NCBI GenBank assembly: GCA_948567375.1
Contig: OX419756.1
Coordinates: 42,882,552 to 42,946,551, forward strand
Reading direction: 5' to 3'
Source: Lunularia cruciata
Lineage: Eukaryota > Streptophyta > Marchantiopsida > Lunulariales > Lunulariaceae
Length of the DNA: 64,000 nucleotides
A program made the position numbers and the translations under genes. Below the pieces are notes generated by a model, which saw only the letters and a program-made list of their open reading frames with translations, did no database searches and was not told the DNA's origin. Positions 1 through 12,106 of this stretch are shown here, piece after piece. Every line of letters starts with the position of its first letter. Position 1 is the stretch's first letter.

Positions 1-298
1 ACAATACCTGCCAGAATGCAGTACACAATCCGATTGCAGCTGTTGCCACGCCCCACGCAAACGCTCCAATTGCCACGACATGAATCCGATTTCGGGTGAG
101 GGTGAGATAAGCAGCTAGAGGGGATGCAAGTGCTTGCACCAGGCCGCGGATGAAAGTCAAAGTCCCCAGCTGTGATGGAGAAATAGCAAAAGATCGGCCA
201 ACCTCGTCATAAACGGCAGGAAGTAACGCCTCATCAGCTCGTTCCAACAAAGCTGCAGAGTTCACCAGGACAAGGGTAACCAATCGGCTGCTCACCAT
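1..298 (-). CDS. MFS transporter, N-terminal part (cut by window edge)
   Basis: The first 99 codons of a major facilitator superfamily transporter run leftward from the ATG at 298-296 and leave the window in frame. The product begins MVSSRLVTLVLVNSAALLER and continues with ADEALLPAVYDEVGRSF, then QLGTLTFIRGLVQ and a hydrophobic stretch ASPLAAYL. This order (first transmembrane helix, an ERADEALLP loop, second helix, then a basic RNRIH turn) is that of the plant MFS proteins often annotated as spinster-like or putative sphingolipid transporters. The substrate cannot be told from this part. An in-frame stop lies 60 nt upstream of the chosen ATG, so little N-terminal extension is possible without an upstream exon. 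It is divergent from the cystathionine gamma-synthase gene. Family call fairly sure; function open. Confidence 0.72.
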   Translation of the reverse strand, partial: MVSSRLVTLVLVNSAALLERADEALLPAVYDEVGRSFAISPSQLGTLTFIRGLVQALASPLAAYLTLTRNRIHVVAIGAFAWGVATAAIGLCTAFWQVL

Positions 299-3200
299 CG
301 CGAACCCACGCAGCTTCGATTTCACATCGAAAGCTCCTCCCCGCGGGAATGCATTCTACCCTTCAAAGTCACTTCGCAGTCTATCGTGTTCAAGACTCCT
401 TCTTCTCTGCCGTTCTCAACAAGTCTTTGTCAACTCATGCACTCCAGGAATCAGAAAATCCGAAGTGACAGATAGCGTAGTCGCAGTCGAGGTTGCAATT
501 CAAACTCTTCTGAGGACTGTGGAGTGTCCCAAAACTTCAATGCATGAGAGCCCCCGTGCTTCGTACTCTGGATGTTGCGAGGGGCCTGTCTGAACCACTG
601 TACTGTACTGCGCAGTACCTCGCGTTCAACTTGACCACGACTTCACAGAAGCTGACCACGGCGTCGAAGGACGGTGTCCATCCAAACCTTCCTTCTGTTC
701 TGTTCCGCAGCGTTTTGTAAAGTTGATAACGACAGAAAAAAGTTGTCTTAGCGGGAGGAACAACTTCCCGTTACGGGAATACTCCTCGGTCGAGTTGGAG
801 TCACGCTTTGCCCATGCCATGGCTTTGTTGGAGACACGAGCTTTTGTTGCGCTTGTCTCCCGACAACCACCTGAAGCTTTTCTCACATGCACTCGGGACC
901 TTCATGTTTGAGCTTTTGTTCTCCACTCAAGGTTACATCAAATTTCTCTTCGTATAGTTCATGTACAGGGTTGAAACTGTTTCCAATGATGCTATCTGAT
1001 TGAGTTGTACATACAAAGAAAGTTAAACCTCATCATGCAGAAGGTACGACGGAGATAATTGAACAACTAGTTCACAAGGTCCGTATGGACTTTGAGGGAG
1101 AAAAGAGCAAACTGAAGTGTACTGTCTTTTTGTATTGGTGATAGATAGTTCATAGACTTCGCTGTTACTTGGTCTTTTTCAACACAAGTACAAACAAATC
1201 ATTCCTTATTGAGATTTGAAATAGCAGATATGGGAATGCTACTTTCACAATTCTTAGTCGAATGCTCGTGCTTATATCTGTTGGTACGGAAGATCGTATG
1301 GAACTTTTATGCATGCCGTATGATAATAGTGGACAAACAGGAGATGAGGCGAGAGCTCAGCGCTACTTCCCTTGATGGAAACACACATTGAATAGTTTCA
1401 GTACACTTCATTATCCTTCGTATCGTAAGTTGATGATGTTTATAACATGTCGAAGACACTCTATCGTGAGTTTAAGCAATTCATCTTATCCATTTCAGAA
1501 TCATCAATTTCATCTGCAACATTCGTATCGTAGAGGACTCATGAACCAAAATGTCTGCAGGATTACCTAAATCATAAAACTGTTGTGTGTGTGCATTCGT
1601 GCATGTCCCCACCAAGACAGTTTAGAGTTTTTGCTAGTACTGTACCATATGCGGTGATAACTCAATACATGGTACAAGGATCTTTCTAAACTTCATTGAT
1701 TATCCTAAAATTCCGATAGTCTCTCCTGAATCCATATGTCCATTACTGGCTAGCTCAAACGCTTCTGTTCAAAGACTGGTACATGAGCCTCGTGTCTTCA
1801 ACCCAAACATATATTTCATCACTCTACATCCTCAATGCGACGTTCAACACATAAGCACATACTGCGACACAGTAATGCCGGTGCTCGACTTGAACCTCTG
1901 ACCTTGACAATATTTCTTTGAGGATGTGACAAGAACGAAAGGAAGTAGAAACGACGAGACAAAAGCTATCAAAATTACTGTACCATTTGTAACAAACGGA
2001 GATGGGTAGAGCCTCTGATAATTAAAAGATCTGCAAACATGCCAAATGATGATGTAGTTGCAGTTTGGCAATACTATATACTATTGCAGTTTGGCAAATT
2101 ATGATGCACTTTTGCAGTTTGGCCGATACTATTGGGGGTTAGCAACATTTTACCCCCTTGTCTTTTCCTTGTACGGCTTCACATCCTTCTTGTTTTCACG
2201 AGCGGTGGCGTTTTTCTCTCCCCCAAATGATGATGTAGTTGCAGTTTTGGCAACACATCTTTCTGAAAACTTAAAGAGTAACCGAGACTTGAAGTACAGA
2301 ACCAGTATATTGAATTTGGCCATAGACACAAATACGATGCAATTGCGTAGTGCCTAATATCACAAAGTCATTGTGGAGGATGCTAGGGTGACGGGGAAGT
2401 TTAAGAATATAAGAAGACAAAACGGAACTGTTTGACTGAGCTTTTTGCTCATCACCAACTAGCAACTGTCAACTGGACGCCTTCTGTCGTAGTCTGACAC
2501 GGCAACAGATAAACTTGGAGAAATCGAAGAGGCATCATTCGGAATCTTTGCAGAACAGATGTTGCTGTTCGTTTGATGAAGATGATGCTTGCCTGCCTTA
2601 CCCACAGAGAGGGAGTGCTGTACAGTGTGATTATCAAAAGAAGTAGAAAGAAAGATAAAGTGGAAAAGTTCCAAAGGAAACCCATAAAGCTCCATCTGAA
2701 CAGCAAAAAGGAATTTATGTGTTGGTGAACAGGGAATATATCAGGATTAACATAATGAAGTAGAGACATTGAGAGGGCAATGTGTAACAGGCCGTTTAAA
2801 ATTCACAAGAGGCCAAGAGGCCAAAAAGTGACTTGTACTACCCAAACTAGTTCCTAAGAGTAATGATAGGAGAAGAGAGACAATTAAAGCACAAATCAGC
2901 AGCAGGGGATGTAGAAGATTATTAACGATCGGTGAAGGGAGGGAGTAGAAGTTTTGTTTTAATAGAATCAGGGATCTATGTATTTTATTGGAAACGGAGA
3001 TCAGTCAGTCAGTAGTACACATGGAATTGTTTCGATACGGTGTGGGTCCTCTGAGATTTTCAGAGTCCGAGGTGAGGAAGTGGCGAAGAAGGTGGGGACG
3101 AGAAGAGTCTTGTATGTCTACCGGCCCAATACTGTACCAGAAACCGCATGGGGATGGATGTGTAGCTGTAGCTGCCAAGAAAGGAGCGGAATCCACTCCG

Positions 3201-3352
3201 CAAGCAGTGGGACATCAGTAGCAGTAGCAGACATCAGCCAACCAGCCAGCCAAGCCGCAGCTACACGAATCCCCACTCTTTCCAGGTCTCTGGCTCACTT
3301 CCCACCCTCTGTACTAGAAAAACGCTCCACACAGTAGAAGCCGAAGGTTTGG
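299..3352. other. Intergenic region between divergent MFS and CGS genes
   Basis: About 3 kb with no convincing coding gene. Short open frames (for example 626-892 on minus, 2058-2357 and 2978-3337 on plus) have low-complexity or frame-shadow composition and no family motif. The only clear structure is a short direct repeat with the core GATGATGTAGTTGCAGTTT, seen at about 2048 and again near 2227, with a GCAGTTTGGC variant near 2085 and 2114. The region must contain the promoters of both flanking genes, but I cannot point to a specific element. Confidence 0.5.
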
Positions 3353-3481
3353 TTGGTCGTCAAAGAAGCTGAAAGAGACCGAGAGAGACGAGCAGCAGGC
3401 GGGGAAGTTCTTGACGAGAGGAGAGAGAGAGAGGAGCGGAGGAAGAAGAAGCTCAGAGAGGGAAAGGAAAGGAAAGGAAAG
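3353..3481 (+). promoter_or_regulatory. Probable 5' leader of CGS, purine-rich GA tract
   Basis: The stretch directly before the CGS start is strongly purine-rich: many GAGA and GGAA units, ending in four GGAAA repeats immediately 5' of the ATG. The open frame continues upstream through it, but its Arg/Glu/Lys-only translation is not transit-peptide-like. I therefore place the start at 3482, where the product begins [12 protein letters not shown]. The transcription start is not determined. Confidence 0.5.
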
Positions 3482-6400
3482 ATGGCTGCTATAAGCAGTA
3501 CTCTGAGAGTGGGTGCAATTGTGACCAGTGCTGGCGCATTCGATTGTCGACCGGACCCATCAGGAACTTCGTCTCGAGCTTCAGCTCACAAACCCTTCTC
3601 TCGTTGCACAGGAGATGACGAGTTTGCCTCCGGGGGCTTCAGAGCCCAGAGCAGCAGCTCTTCTTCCTCGAAGCTGAACTGGAGCACTGGGAGTTGCGAT
3701 TCCCCGGCTCTGTTTCTTCGTTTCCCTCCCAACTTCGTGAGGCAGCTAAACATCAAAGCTCGCCGTAACTGTGGCAACATCGGTGTTGCACAGGTCGTTG
3801 CGGCCTCTGCTACGGATCTTCCTGCCATCACCACTACTGCTCCTGAGAAGGTGATAGCAGCTGCTGATGCTACTATCGCTGACCCGGAGAACAGCAGCAA
3901 CCCGCTCTTTGAAGCCGGAGCTAAGCCCTTGATCAATGGGGTGAATGGTTCTATCATTTCTCTCGCTGAGAAGCCTAGATCATGTAGCACTACGTCTGTA
4001 CATGGAGGTAAACATACTTCTTTTCTCTACATGCCTTTCTTTTCTCTGTTTTCCATTTCTTGTGTCCAGGTTGTGGCATTGCCCAGTAGAAGTTATCATG
4101 GAATATAGCCGTCGATTCTGTAGAAACACATGGACGGACATAGGTAGGCACTCTGTGGTGGACTCTCTTGACATTCTCCAACTTGGCCTATTGTATAAAA
4201 ATGAATCGCAGAGTAATTTTTCTCCAGATCCTCAGAGCGTTGTCTAGACATCTCTGCTGGTACTGACTAACTGCATCTTGCACGTACACCGTTCGCATGG
4301 AACAGGCGAGAGACATGGGAGACCGAAAATATCAGATTCGTTGACCACACCAATTGTTCAGACTTCCACGTACACATTTAGAAATACGGCGGAATTGATC
4401 GCATTTCAGGTATTGCCAAAGAATGTCACTGAAGGACGGGTGTCCGATATTTTCATCCCTGATTGATCTCAGCTCTTGTTTCTTCTCGTGGATTTCTTGG
4501 TGCAGTGGCATTTTATGTGCCCTGGATATGACTCAACTGCAATTTTCAGACGTTATTGGACAATTGCAACATTATTGGACAGATCTTTCCAGATCTGTCC
4601 AATGACGTGTGCTAACTCAATCATGAGGATTCATTGTTTTGTTACCCTGTCATGAATCTTCACGAAATTTGCACCTTTACTGCAGGAAGGGTCTCACTCC
4701 AGTTTTGAGTATGGTCGTTATGGCAACCCAACCACATTCGCTGCTGAATCCAAAATCAGGTCGGTTTCACTCCTCATTTTATGGGAGAAATATCCCTCTG
4801 TAGAATATTGGAGCTTGCTCCCAGGAAGTAGGTTGCTCGAGCAGTAGGACATACTGAACCAGGTAGACGATAATGACGAGTGGACGAGTTCTCTGTGTTG
4901 AGTAACCCGTTCGGTTTGTGCAGTGCCCTTGAAGGAGCCGAAACAACTTTGTTATCAGCATCTGGCATGTGTGCAGCGACAACTATGTTGTTGGCCCTTG
5001 TTCCTGCAGGCGGTCATATTGTTACCACCACTGATTGCTACCGTCGGACACGACAGTTCATTCAAACAGTTTTGCCAAAAATGGGGATAACGGTACTTGA
5101 TAACTTAGACCTCATCCCGATTCGTGGAAACCATAGCTGTTATTGAGTCTTTTCACGTGTTAGGAGGAATTGAGTTGGATATTTCTAATTACTTTATAGA
5201 GGAAATTAGGCCAGACGAACTGGTTTTATAGGCATCAACCCAGAAAGGACCCGCGATGTATCCAGGTCGTCAATGCATTGTTCAGATCCCATAGAGGTTT
5301 TTATGTTAGGATGAAGAGACCTAGTGATTGCGGAGGATCAGACAGAAGTTGGTAATCAAAACTTTTATGGTGATGATCTATCGTGGGATTGTGCAGACTA
5401 CCGTCATCGATCCTTCAGATACCGCTTCCCTTGAATGGGCGTTAGATCAGCACACTGTAAGTGCATACTAGATTTGGGGACACAGAATTGAAATTGATCT
5501 CGTCTCGCTCTTGTCTGTCAGCTCTTTTCCAGTCTTAGGAAGAGCCAGGCAGGTTGAATAGTCAGCGCTGTTGGTTTCTTCTTCTCTCTTTGAAGACTTG
5601 AGCTCTCAATTCGCAATCTAACCAATGGAGATGGATGATACCGGATGGTGTCAGGTTTCATTATTTTTTTCAGAATCTCCAACAAACCCATATTTGCGGT
5701 GTATAGATATCGAGCTGGTTTCTAAGCTATGTCATAGTAAAGGTACCCTTGTCTGCATCGATGGCACATTTGCTACTCCAGTAAATCAGAAGGCTTTGCT
5801 CTTGGGGGCGGATATCGTCCTTCACTCAGCAACGAAATATCTTGCAGGTCACAACGATGTGAGTAACTTGCGAGATATCTGCAATGATTTTATTAAGCAG
5901 ATGAATTGGAGAAATTTTTCAGTAGGCCAAAATTAAATCAGATTAGGGAAAAGCCACACAAGCGTCCGCTGAGTTTCACTCGAAGATTCAGCTATCTTAA
6001 CGATACCTTTTGTACGACAGGTTTTGGCTGGCAGTGTTAGTGGGTCAAAAGAATGTATTGCTCCAATTCGGGCTCTGCATCACATTTTAGGTGGCGTCTT
6101 AGATCCGGTACGTTGTCGCATGATCACATTTCAACCTTTTCCACGTTCAGTGTAAATTTGTCTACAGTGTAACCTTCTACTGGACAATCTTTCTTAGGTA
6201 TTATACTCTTCTTCTTTCTTCTCTTCTCCAAGTCTGCAATTACTAACTTAAGTATAGCAGCAATGGAGTCGCGTGACAAGTCACAAGTGAGCCGTCCTTT
6301 CAGTAATTTAATTTTTATGAAATATGATTTCAGAATTCAGCTTACCTGATTTTGCGGGGCATGAAAACCCTTGAGCTCCGAGTGCGACAGCAGAACGTTT

Positions 6401-7323
6401 CTGCTTTAAAGCTAGCTCAAGCGTTAGAAGCGCATCCTAAGGTTGGTCGGAATATCTAAAAGCTGGATTCTGTCCTTCTGTGTTAATGTGTTGGGATGTC
6501 AGAGTTGGAAACAGCTTTGAGCAAACGGCTGTTTCCGTGGCCAGAGCTGTTCTATTGTCTATTTCCGTCGTAGGTTCGAGCTAACATTGCTAAGTGAATT
6601 TGTTGAAGGTGCTGCGTGTACATTATCCTGGTCTGGAGAGCCATCCGGAACATCATATAGCCAAACGCCAAATGAGTGGCTTCGGCGGTGTCATTAGTTT
6701 TGAGGTAATGCATCCAGAACACTTCTGACCAAGGGGGCTAAAGTTGATACGTGCACTTCTGGTTTTGAGATTTACCACGCCAAAAGCATCTGCATCCTTA
6801 GAATCTTTCGAATCTATTCTCGGTTGAACTTACTTCAGGTCGTAGTATGCTGTGAATTCTGGATTCTTGGTAAATGCGCCACGAACATGACCTCGTTTCT
6901 GGCTTTTTCAATTTAGATTGCTGGAGGTTTGGATGAGACCTCCAAGTTCATCGACGGACTGAAAATTCCTTACATTGCACCCTCCCTGGGTGGATGTGAG
7001 AGTCTGGTTGAGCAGCCCACGATCATCTCTTATTGGTGAGTATCAGATGGTCACAACCTAAATTCTTCATGATCAATCAGTGGCTCAGTCTTGTCTATCT
7101 TCACTTAGAATGCATAAACCTCTCAAGGTGATCTGTTATTTGTTATTTCTTGAGTGCAAAGGCGCGACAGTGACGCTGTTTTCATTGTTTCGTGGATAGG
7201 GATCAATCTGCGGCAGAAAGAGCTAAGCTGGGTATTAAGGACAACCTGGTGCGATTCAGCTGCGGTATTGAAGACTACGAGGACATTCACAATGATGTGA
7301 TGCAATCTCTAGCTGCTTTGTGA
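3482..7323 (+). CDS. CGS: Cystathionine gamma-synthase, plastid, 11 exons, complete
   Basis: Catalyses the PLP-dependent gamma-replacement joining cysteine to O-phosphohomoserine, the committed step of plastid methionine synthesis. Exons: 3482-4007, 4306-4409, 4686-4759, 4924-5092, 5397-5456, 5655-5858, 6021-6107, 6334-6441, 6609-6704, 6917-7035, 7200-7323. All introns are GT-AG, phases agree, and the 1671-nt CDS gives 556 aa, close to the Arabidopsis enzyme (563). Residues 1 to about 90 are a Ser/Ala-rich transit-type leader. The MTO1 block is at residues 94-109. The fold-type I PLP domain follows with [40 protein letters not shown] and [12 protein letters not shown]. The PLP-binding lysine is K372 (codon 5835-5837). 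The end is [18 protein letters not shown] possible polyadenylation signal AATAAA is at 7422. Very confident. Confidence 0.97.
3755..3811 (+). promoter_or_regulatory. MTO1 nascent-peptide arrest region in CGS exon 1 (variant)
   Basis: Residues 94-109 read [16 protein letters not shown]. In Arabidopsis CGS1 the matching RRNCSNIGVAQ segment acts in cis: with S-adenosylmethionine the ribosome stalls just downstream, next to a Trp-Ser pair, and the mRNA is cleaved and degraded. Two differences are visible here. The Ser of the core is Gly (residue 98), and the residue after AAS is Ala (110), where Arabidopsis has the Trp that supports arrest. The peptide is otherwise nearly identical while the rest of exon 1 is not, which argues for selection on it. 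Whether it still arrests is unknown. Confidence 0.85.
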
Positions 7324-7421
7324 GGTTCTTTGCAGGGGTGAAGGTGTACCATACTGAAGCGCTATCCATTGGCCTTGATAGTTGCACTCTTGAGTTACTG
7401 CGGCTTTCTGATCATGAAATC

Positions 7422-7427
7422 AATAAA
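7422..7427 (+). terminator. Possible polyadenylation signal of CGS
   Basis: An AATAAA hexamer lies about 100 nt after the CGS stop codon. The position fits a plant 3' UTR. No cleavage site can be identified. Confidence 0.35.
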
Positions 7428-9992
7428 CCTGGGGGAATCAAAACGGAATTTTATTACTTCAAATGATATTCATGCGTTCTAAATTGCTTGACTCGAGTAC
7501 AAAGCTTTGTTGATTTGGAGCCCCATTGAAGCATTCCACTGGACAGAGTTGCCTCGAAGGTCCTGTCACCATGTGCTTAATGTAGAGGCTTGGCATCTTA
7601 CACTGTTGGAATAGAGTTGCGGCAAGCAGATACCTTGTGAGAAATCAAATGCAGTTTTCCACCTTACTTATCTGCCTGTACAAGTAGTTCAGCTTTCCTT
7701 GGCATCCAAGGTGCAACTTGCAGTTCATGACCGTAGAGAACCAAATGAAAGATGGCACTCTCTCCATCGGGCCTTCTCGTTCAGTAACTCGACAAATGGA
7801 AGATTCTCTGGTGCCGAGTCTGTTACTGCAAGTTGTCACTCCTGTTGTAGAGCTTCAGCAGGCAATTCCAGTTTCTAAATCGGTGCATTTTCTTCCGTTT
7901 ACAGTAGCAAGTGTCACATCCGCTGAATTCAAAGATTGGATCGCAGAGCTAAACCTTGTCTGCGAACTTGAATTATCGTGTTGCGAGTGTACCAGGCCCG
8001 AGGGACAGGGTTCCTAAACCCAAGTTCTGGAGACTGTTAAACATGCCGTTAGTATCACGACCTACCAATACGAGATTTATCTGCGACATAATCGCTCGCT
8101 CTAAAGCAGCTGAGTCTTTCGCAAACCATGCTTTTTGGGATTGAATAGATAGTAAAATTCGCACAAGGATGTCCAAATTGTTAGGGTTTCTAGGATCAAT
8201 ATTTCCATTTGTCAGCAATCAGTGCTTGGTATTTACCTCCCAAAACGCTCGCCCTTAGTTTGAGGTAAGTGACACGAATGGTAGATTGACGGATGAAACT
8301 TAAGATCCCTAACTATACACACAATCTAATGACGATTCTGATGTTTCTAGTACACACCAGATATGTTTCATAGATGAACGCACCTACCAGGCATGCAAAT
8401 CCTGTGTCTGAACTCTGAAGGTCAAAAGTAGGGATGATGCGTTTTGATGATTATTATCCTCTGCTTGTCTCGTACTAAGCAGAGATACACATGTACCTGG
8501 TGCCTCTGTTGTTCGTTTTACAATAATGTTCTAAAGTAGACCATACTAAAAGAAACGTTTAGCATTCTATCTCGATTCTCCAAAAAGTAATTGACCATCC
8601 ATCTCATTTGGGGCGCCATCAATGGGCAGACGGCGCATTAGCTCATTAGCTCATCTTGCTCCGCCAACTCCAGATTAATTAATTAATAATAACTCTACCG
8701 GGTCTATGTCGTTTCCTTCCTTGAACTCTGCTTCTTCAAACATATGAGCAAAAATTTTCCCAATGATCCCCTTTCTTCGACACGATGAACTCGATTACAG
8801 ATGAGTGCAAACAACAGTCCTCAAATAGTCCTCAGTAGAGTTGACACCAACAACCATATGATGAATTTTGCATCAGTTCTTGCTTGCGTATTAATTAAAA
8901 CTTGACTTTTAAAAAGAACGTATTAAAAACATTTTAAAACGCATACGAACGGTTTAAAATGTTCGATCCGCGCAAACTTAAAAAGAACGTTTCCATACTC
9001 TGTTGATGCAACTCGATTTGCCACTCTTGAATCACAATAAACTTCCACCTCGTATGATGATGGGGTGATACATTCTCCTATAGATGAAGGGGAAAATTAG
9101 CTACGCACAGATTCGTGTCGCAGCATGCATAAACTGGTTCTCAAAGACCACTAGTTTCGAAACAAATGATAATATCCTTGCAGCAACGCTGTCATGATGC
9201 TGACATGCGATACGGTCAAGGATCGTGGCTTTCTGAAGAAAATTTGTTGTCAGCTCAATCTGAGAGGTTCACGTACGTGCACTTTTGTCATTATTCCGTG
9301 CAAAGTGCTGAGTCAAGACCGCCAAACGCGTGCAGTACCGACTCAAGCTTCAGTTGCTTCTCAAGGACGGGCGGTGAAGTTTGATGTCCAAGGGCCAGAT
9401 GATTCTTACTTCCGCAAAGAAAGTTGGAAGTCCAGTCATGCAGTAATTTTCTTGCGAGGTGAGTACCTGCATGGTTGGAATTTAACTCACCTTCATCCCG
9501 GGGAGTTACTCAACTGGGATTCTTGAAGTCTTTAGCAGTGTGATGGGTTTTCTTGCAGATGAAGCAGATTTCAGGTGCGAGGCCGTGTGAGGCCTTCATC
9601 CTGCAAGTTCTGCGTCATCAGGGACACTTCTTGACTGGGGGGTCCAGCTGCAGCAATTGGTGGTTTTCATACCACAGATACACAAAAGTGTTTAGTGCTT
9701 GTTACGTTCATCAAACTGTTCCGCGTCCCTCTTTCAAAAGGGTAACTGGCATTGAACACTTACCTTCATATTTTTTGGTGGTGTCAACTGTAGTGGAAAC
9801 GTCAGCACCTGATCGTAGTATTGCTCGCTCAATCTGGTTCAGCAAACAAAGAGATGGGTAATGAAAATTGTCAGTTGGACGATGCAGAGAAAAGTGCGAG
9901 CATTCTTAAACTGAATATTGGCGCTGCACATCAATCGGAGCGTATTTGCTACTGAATGCAGCAGTCTCTCGTGGTAATACCCAAATTATAAG
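7428..9992. other. Intergenic region between CGS and fucosidase
   Basis: No recognisable protein family. An open frame at 7718-8017 (99 aa) has no ATG-based family match. Around 8890-8995 a short AT-rich stretch holds two copies of TTAAAAAGAACGT. Between 9459 and 9558 lies a sequence with a GTGAGT donor and a TTTTCTTGCAG acceptor, which could be an intron in a long fucosidase leader or in a small separate transcript. Confidence 0.35.
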
Positions 9993-12106
9993 ATGGACGG
10001 ACTCGCAACAAGAATAGTATGTGCATATTTGTTTTGCAGTTGTCTTGCCGAGACGGGTTGGAGTACCAGTTATCCCACTCCACCTCTTCCTCTATCTCCG
10101 TTGCCTTCGGCTTCACAGCTCAAGTTTCAGCACCGAGAGATGGCCCTGTTTTTCCACTTTGGAATGAACACATTCACAGACATGGAATGGGGTGATGGAA
10201 ATGGCGACCCAAGGTCTTTCAATCCGACAAAACTGGATACTCGGCAGTGGATGGAAGTAGCACGAGATGCTGGGTTCAAACTGGTAATACTCACAGTGAA
10301 ACATCATGATGGTTTTTGCCTTTGGCAAACTCAGTACTCCAATTATTCGGTGCAAAGCAGCATATGGGAAGGTGGAGCTGGGGACGTTTTCCAAGAATTT
10401 ACTATGGCTGCCAGGGACGCAGGGCTGGACGTTGGATTCTACCTCTCCCCCTGGGATCGACACGAAGAAACTTATGGTGAGGACTTGGCTTACAACGCGC
10501 ACTACATGGCTCAGCTCCGGGAGCTTCTGACCAGGTATATGGAGCCAAAAACATTTTCTCCCTTAAGTTCTATAGGGAGTTTCGAGGCCGGTCTCCTCCA
10601 GCGTCATATGCTTTAGTGATTCAACAATCGGCCAAACAAAGAGATCGTTATCCGTTATAGTAGCTTCGATCGATATTTAAATGTAGTGTCTCTATTTGCA
10701 TTGACGCTGAATGATATCCTCAAAACAAAAATCGATAGTCAGAAGACACCGTGTCCTGCTGATGAGAGGCAACTTTGACTGAAGTGAAATTCTGCAGATA
10801 TGGACCAGTTTCCGAAGTTTGGCTGGATGGTGCCAAAGGTTTTGATACAAGAAATCAATCTTACATGTTTCCAGAGTGGTTCGCTTTCATTCACCAACTC
10901 CAACCTAGCGCAAATATCTTCTCCGACGCAGGACCTGATATCCGATGGGTGGGCAATGAAAATGGTGAAGCAGCGTCCACTTGTTGGTCCATGATCAATC
11001 GCACAAAAATCACGATCGGCAATTCTAGTGATGTATTGGGGTAGGTGAAACTCCGCCTTCAGTACTTTTTGATCAGGTACATCTGAGCTGGAAAAAAGAG
11101 AATTGTGGACGGGGTCATGTCTACAAGGTAACCATCTGTTGGTTACCGTTACCACAGAGAATGGTTGTTTCTCTCCGCTGACCAGTCGGTACCAGTAGAT
11201 GAGATTGGAGATGAATTTTCTCTTGGAATGGAGTTGGTAAACTGTGAAGGAAACTATACCCAATGACCTCACTCACAGCAGTTCGTTTAGTTGTTAAAGC
11301 CCGCAGAAATCTGATACAGGTCTCCGCTGTGATGCAGTTACTTGAACTCAGGAGATTCAAGCGGCATAGATTGGGTGCCAGCGGAGTGCGATGTGTCTAT
11401 CAGACCTGGATGGTTCTGGCACGACGAGGAGTCCCCTAAACCTTTGGATAGTTTGCTGGATATTTACTTCAAGTCCACAGGAAGGAATTGTGTCCTACTT
11501 CTCAATGTTCCTCCGAATACTACTGGTCTAATATCAGAAGAAGATATTCAAGTCCTAATTGACTTCAGATATGCACTGAACGATATATTTTCTGTCAACT
11601 TGGCGATTGGTAGTCAGGTAAATGCAAGCACAACTCGAGGAGCACGAATGATGGGTGATGCTGAAAACTCTCCCTTTGCACCCACCCGCATATTGGAGGA
11701 GGATGCAGCAACATTTTGGTCTGCAGAAGAGGGAGAGACTTCCGCATACTTGGACTTGTTTTTTGAGACAGAGATCATTTTCAATACCCTGAAAGTCCAA
11801 GAGGCGGTAGCTTTGGGCCAAAGAGTTTCTCGCTACAGTTTACACATCTGGATAGATGGATTGTGGGAGATGGTCACCAACGGTACGACAATAGGACATA
11901 AGAAGCTGGACTGTTTCTGCGCTGTCCAAACTAGAAGAGCCCGCCTTGTCATCGAGGAGGCCCGTGGTCCACCAGTAATTTCCTCTCTTGGTTTATATCT
12001 GGATACCTGGTCTGGAGATAATCGACGCTGCCGAAGAAGAATGAACATAACGACTTTGCACAGTGGGGTGACTGGTCCTGATTGCCAGGTCTTAGCTAGC
12101 GGTTAG
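9993..12106 (+). CDS. Alpha-L-fucosidase, GH29, secreted, 3 exons, complete
   Basis: Retaining glycoside hydrolase of family 29, which removes alpha-linked fucose from glycans; plant members of the FUC1 type act in the apoplast. Exon 1 is 9993-10534, exon 2 10798-11040. Exon 3 starts at 11362 (the phase-consistent acceptor) and runs to the stop at 12104-12106. That model gives 509 aa; Arabidopsis FUC1 has 506. Residues 1 to about 25 look like a signal peptide. Then come HREMALFFHFGMNTFTD, VKHHDGFCLW, GFYLSPWDRHEETYG and YGPVSEVWLDGAKG, with the predicted nucleophile Asp191. DAGPDIRW and DWVPAECDVSIRPGWFWH follow, then LLLNVPPNTTGLI. The C-terminal 180 residues form a beta-rich discoid-type region. 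The exon 3 border is the only weak point: a nearer AG at 11350-11351 would break the frame. Confidence 0.93.

Noticed and set aside
2978-3337. 119-codon frame upstream of CGS
   Set aside because: Composition-driven (Ser/Ala/Gly), no motif, sits in the promoter/leader region.
7718-8017. 99-codon frame after CGS
   Set aside because: No family features, overlapped by other frames of equal length; not supported as a gene.
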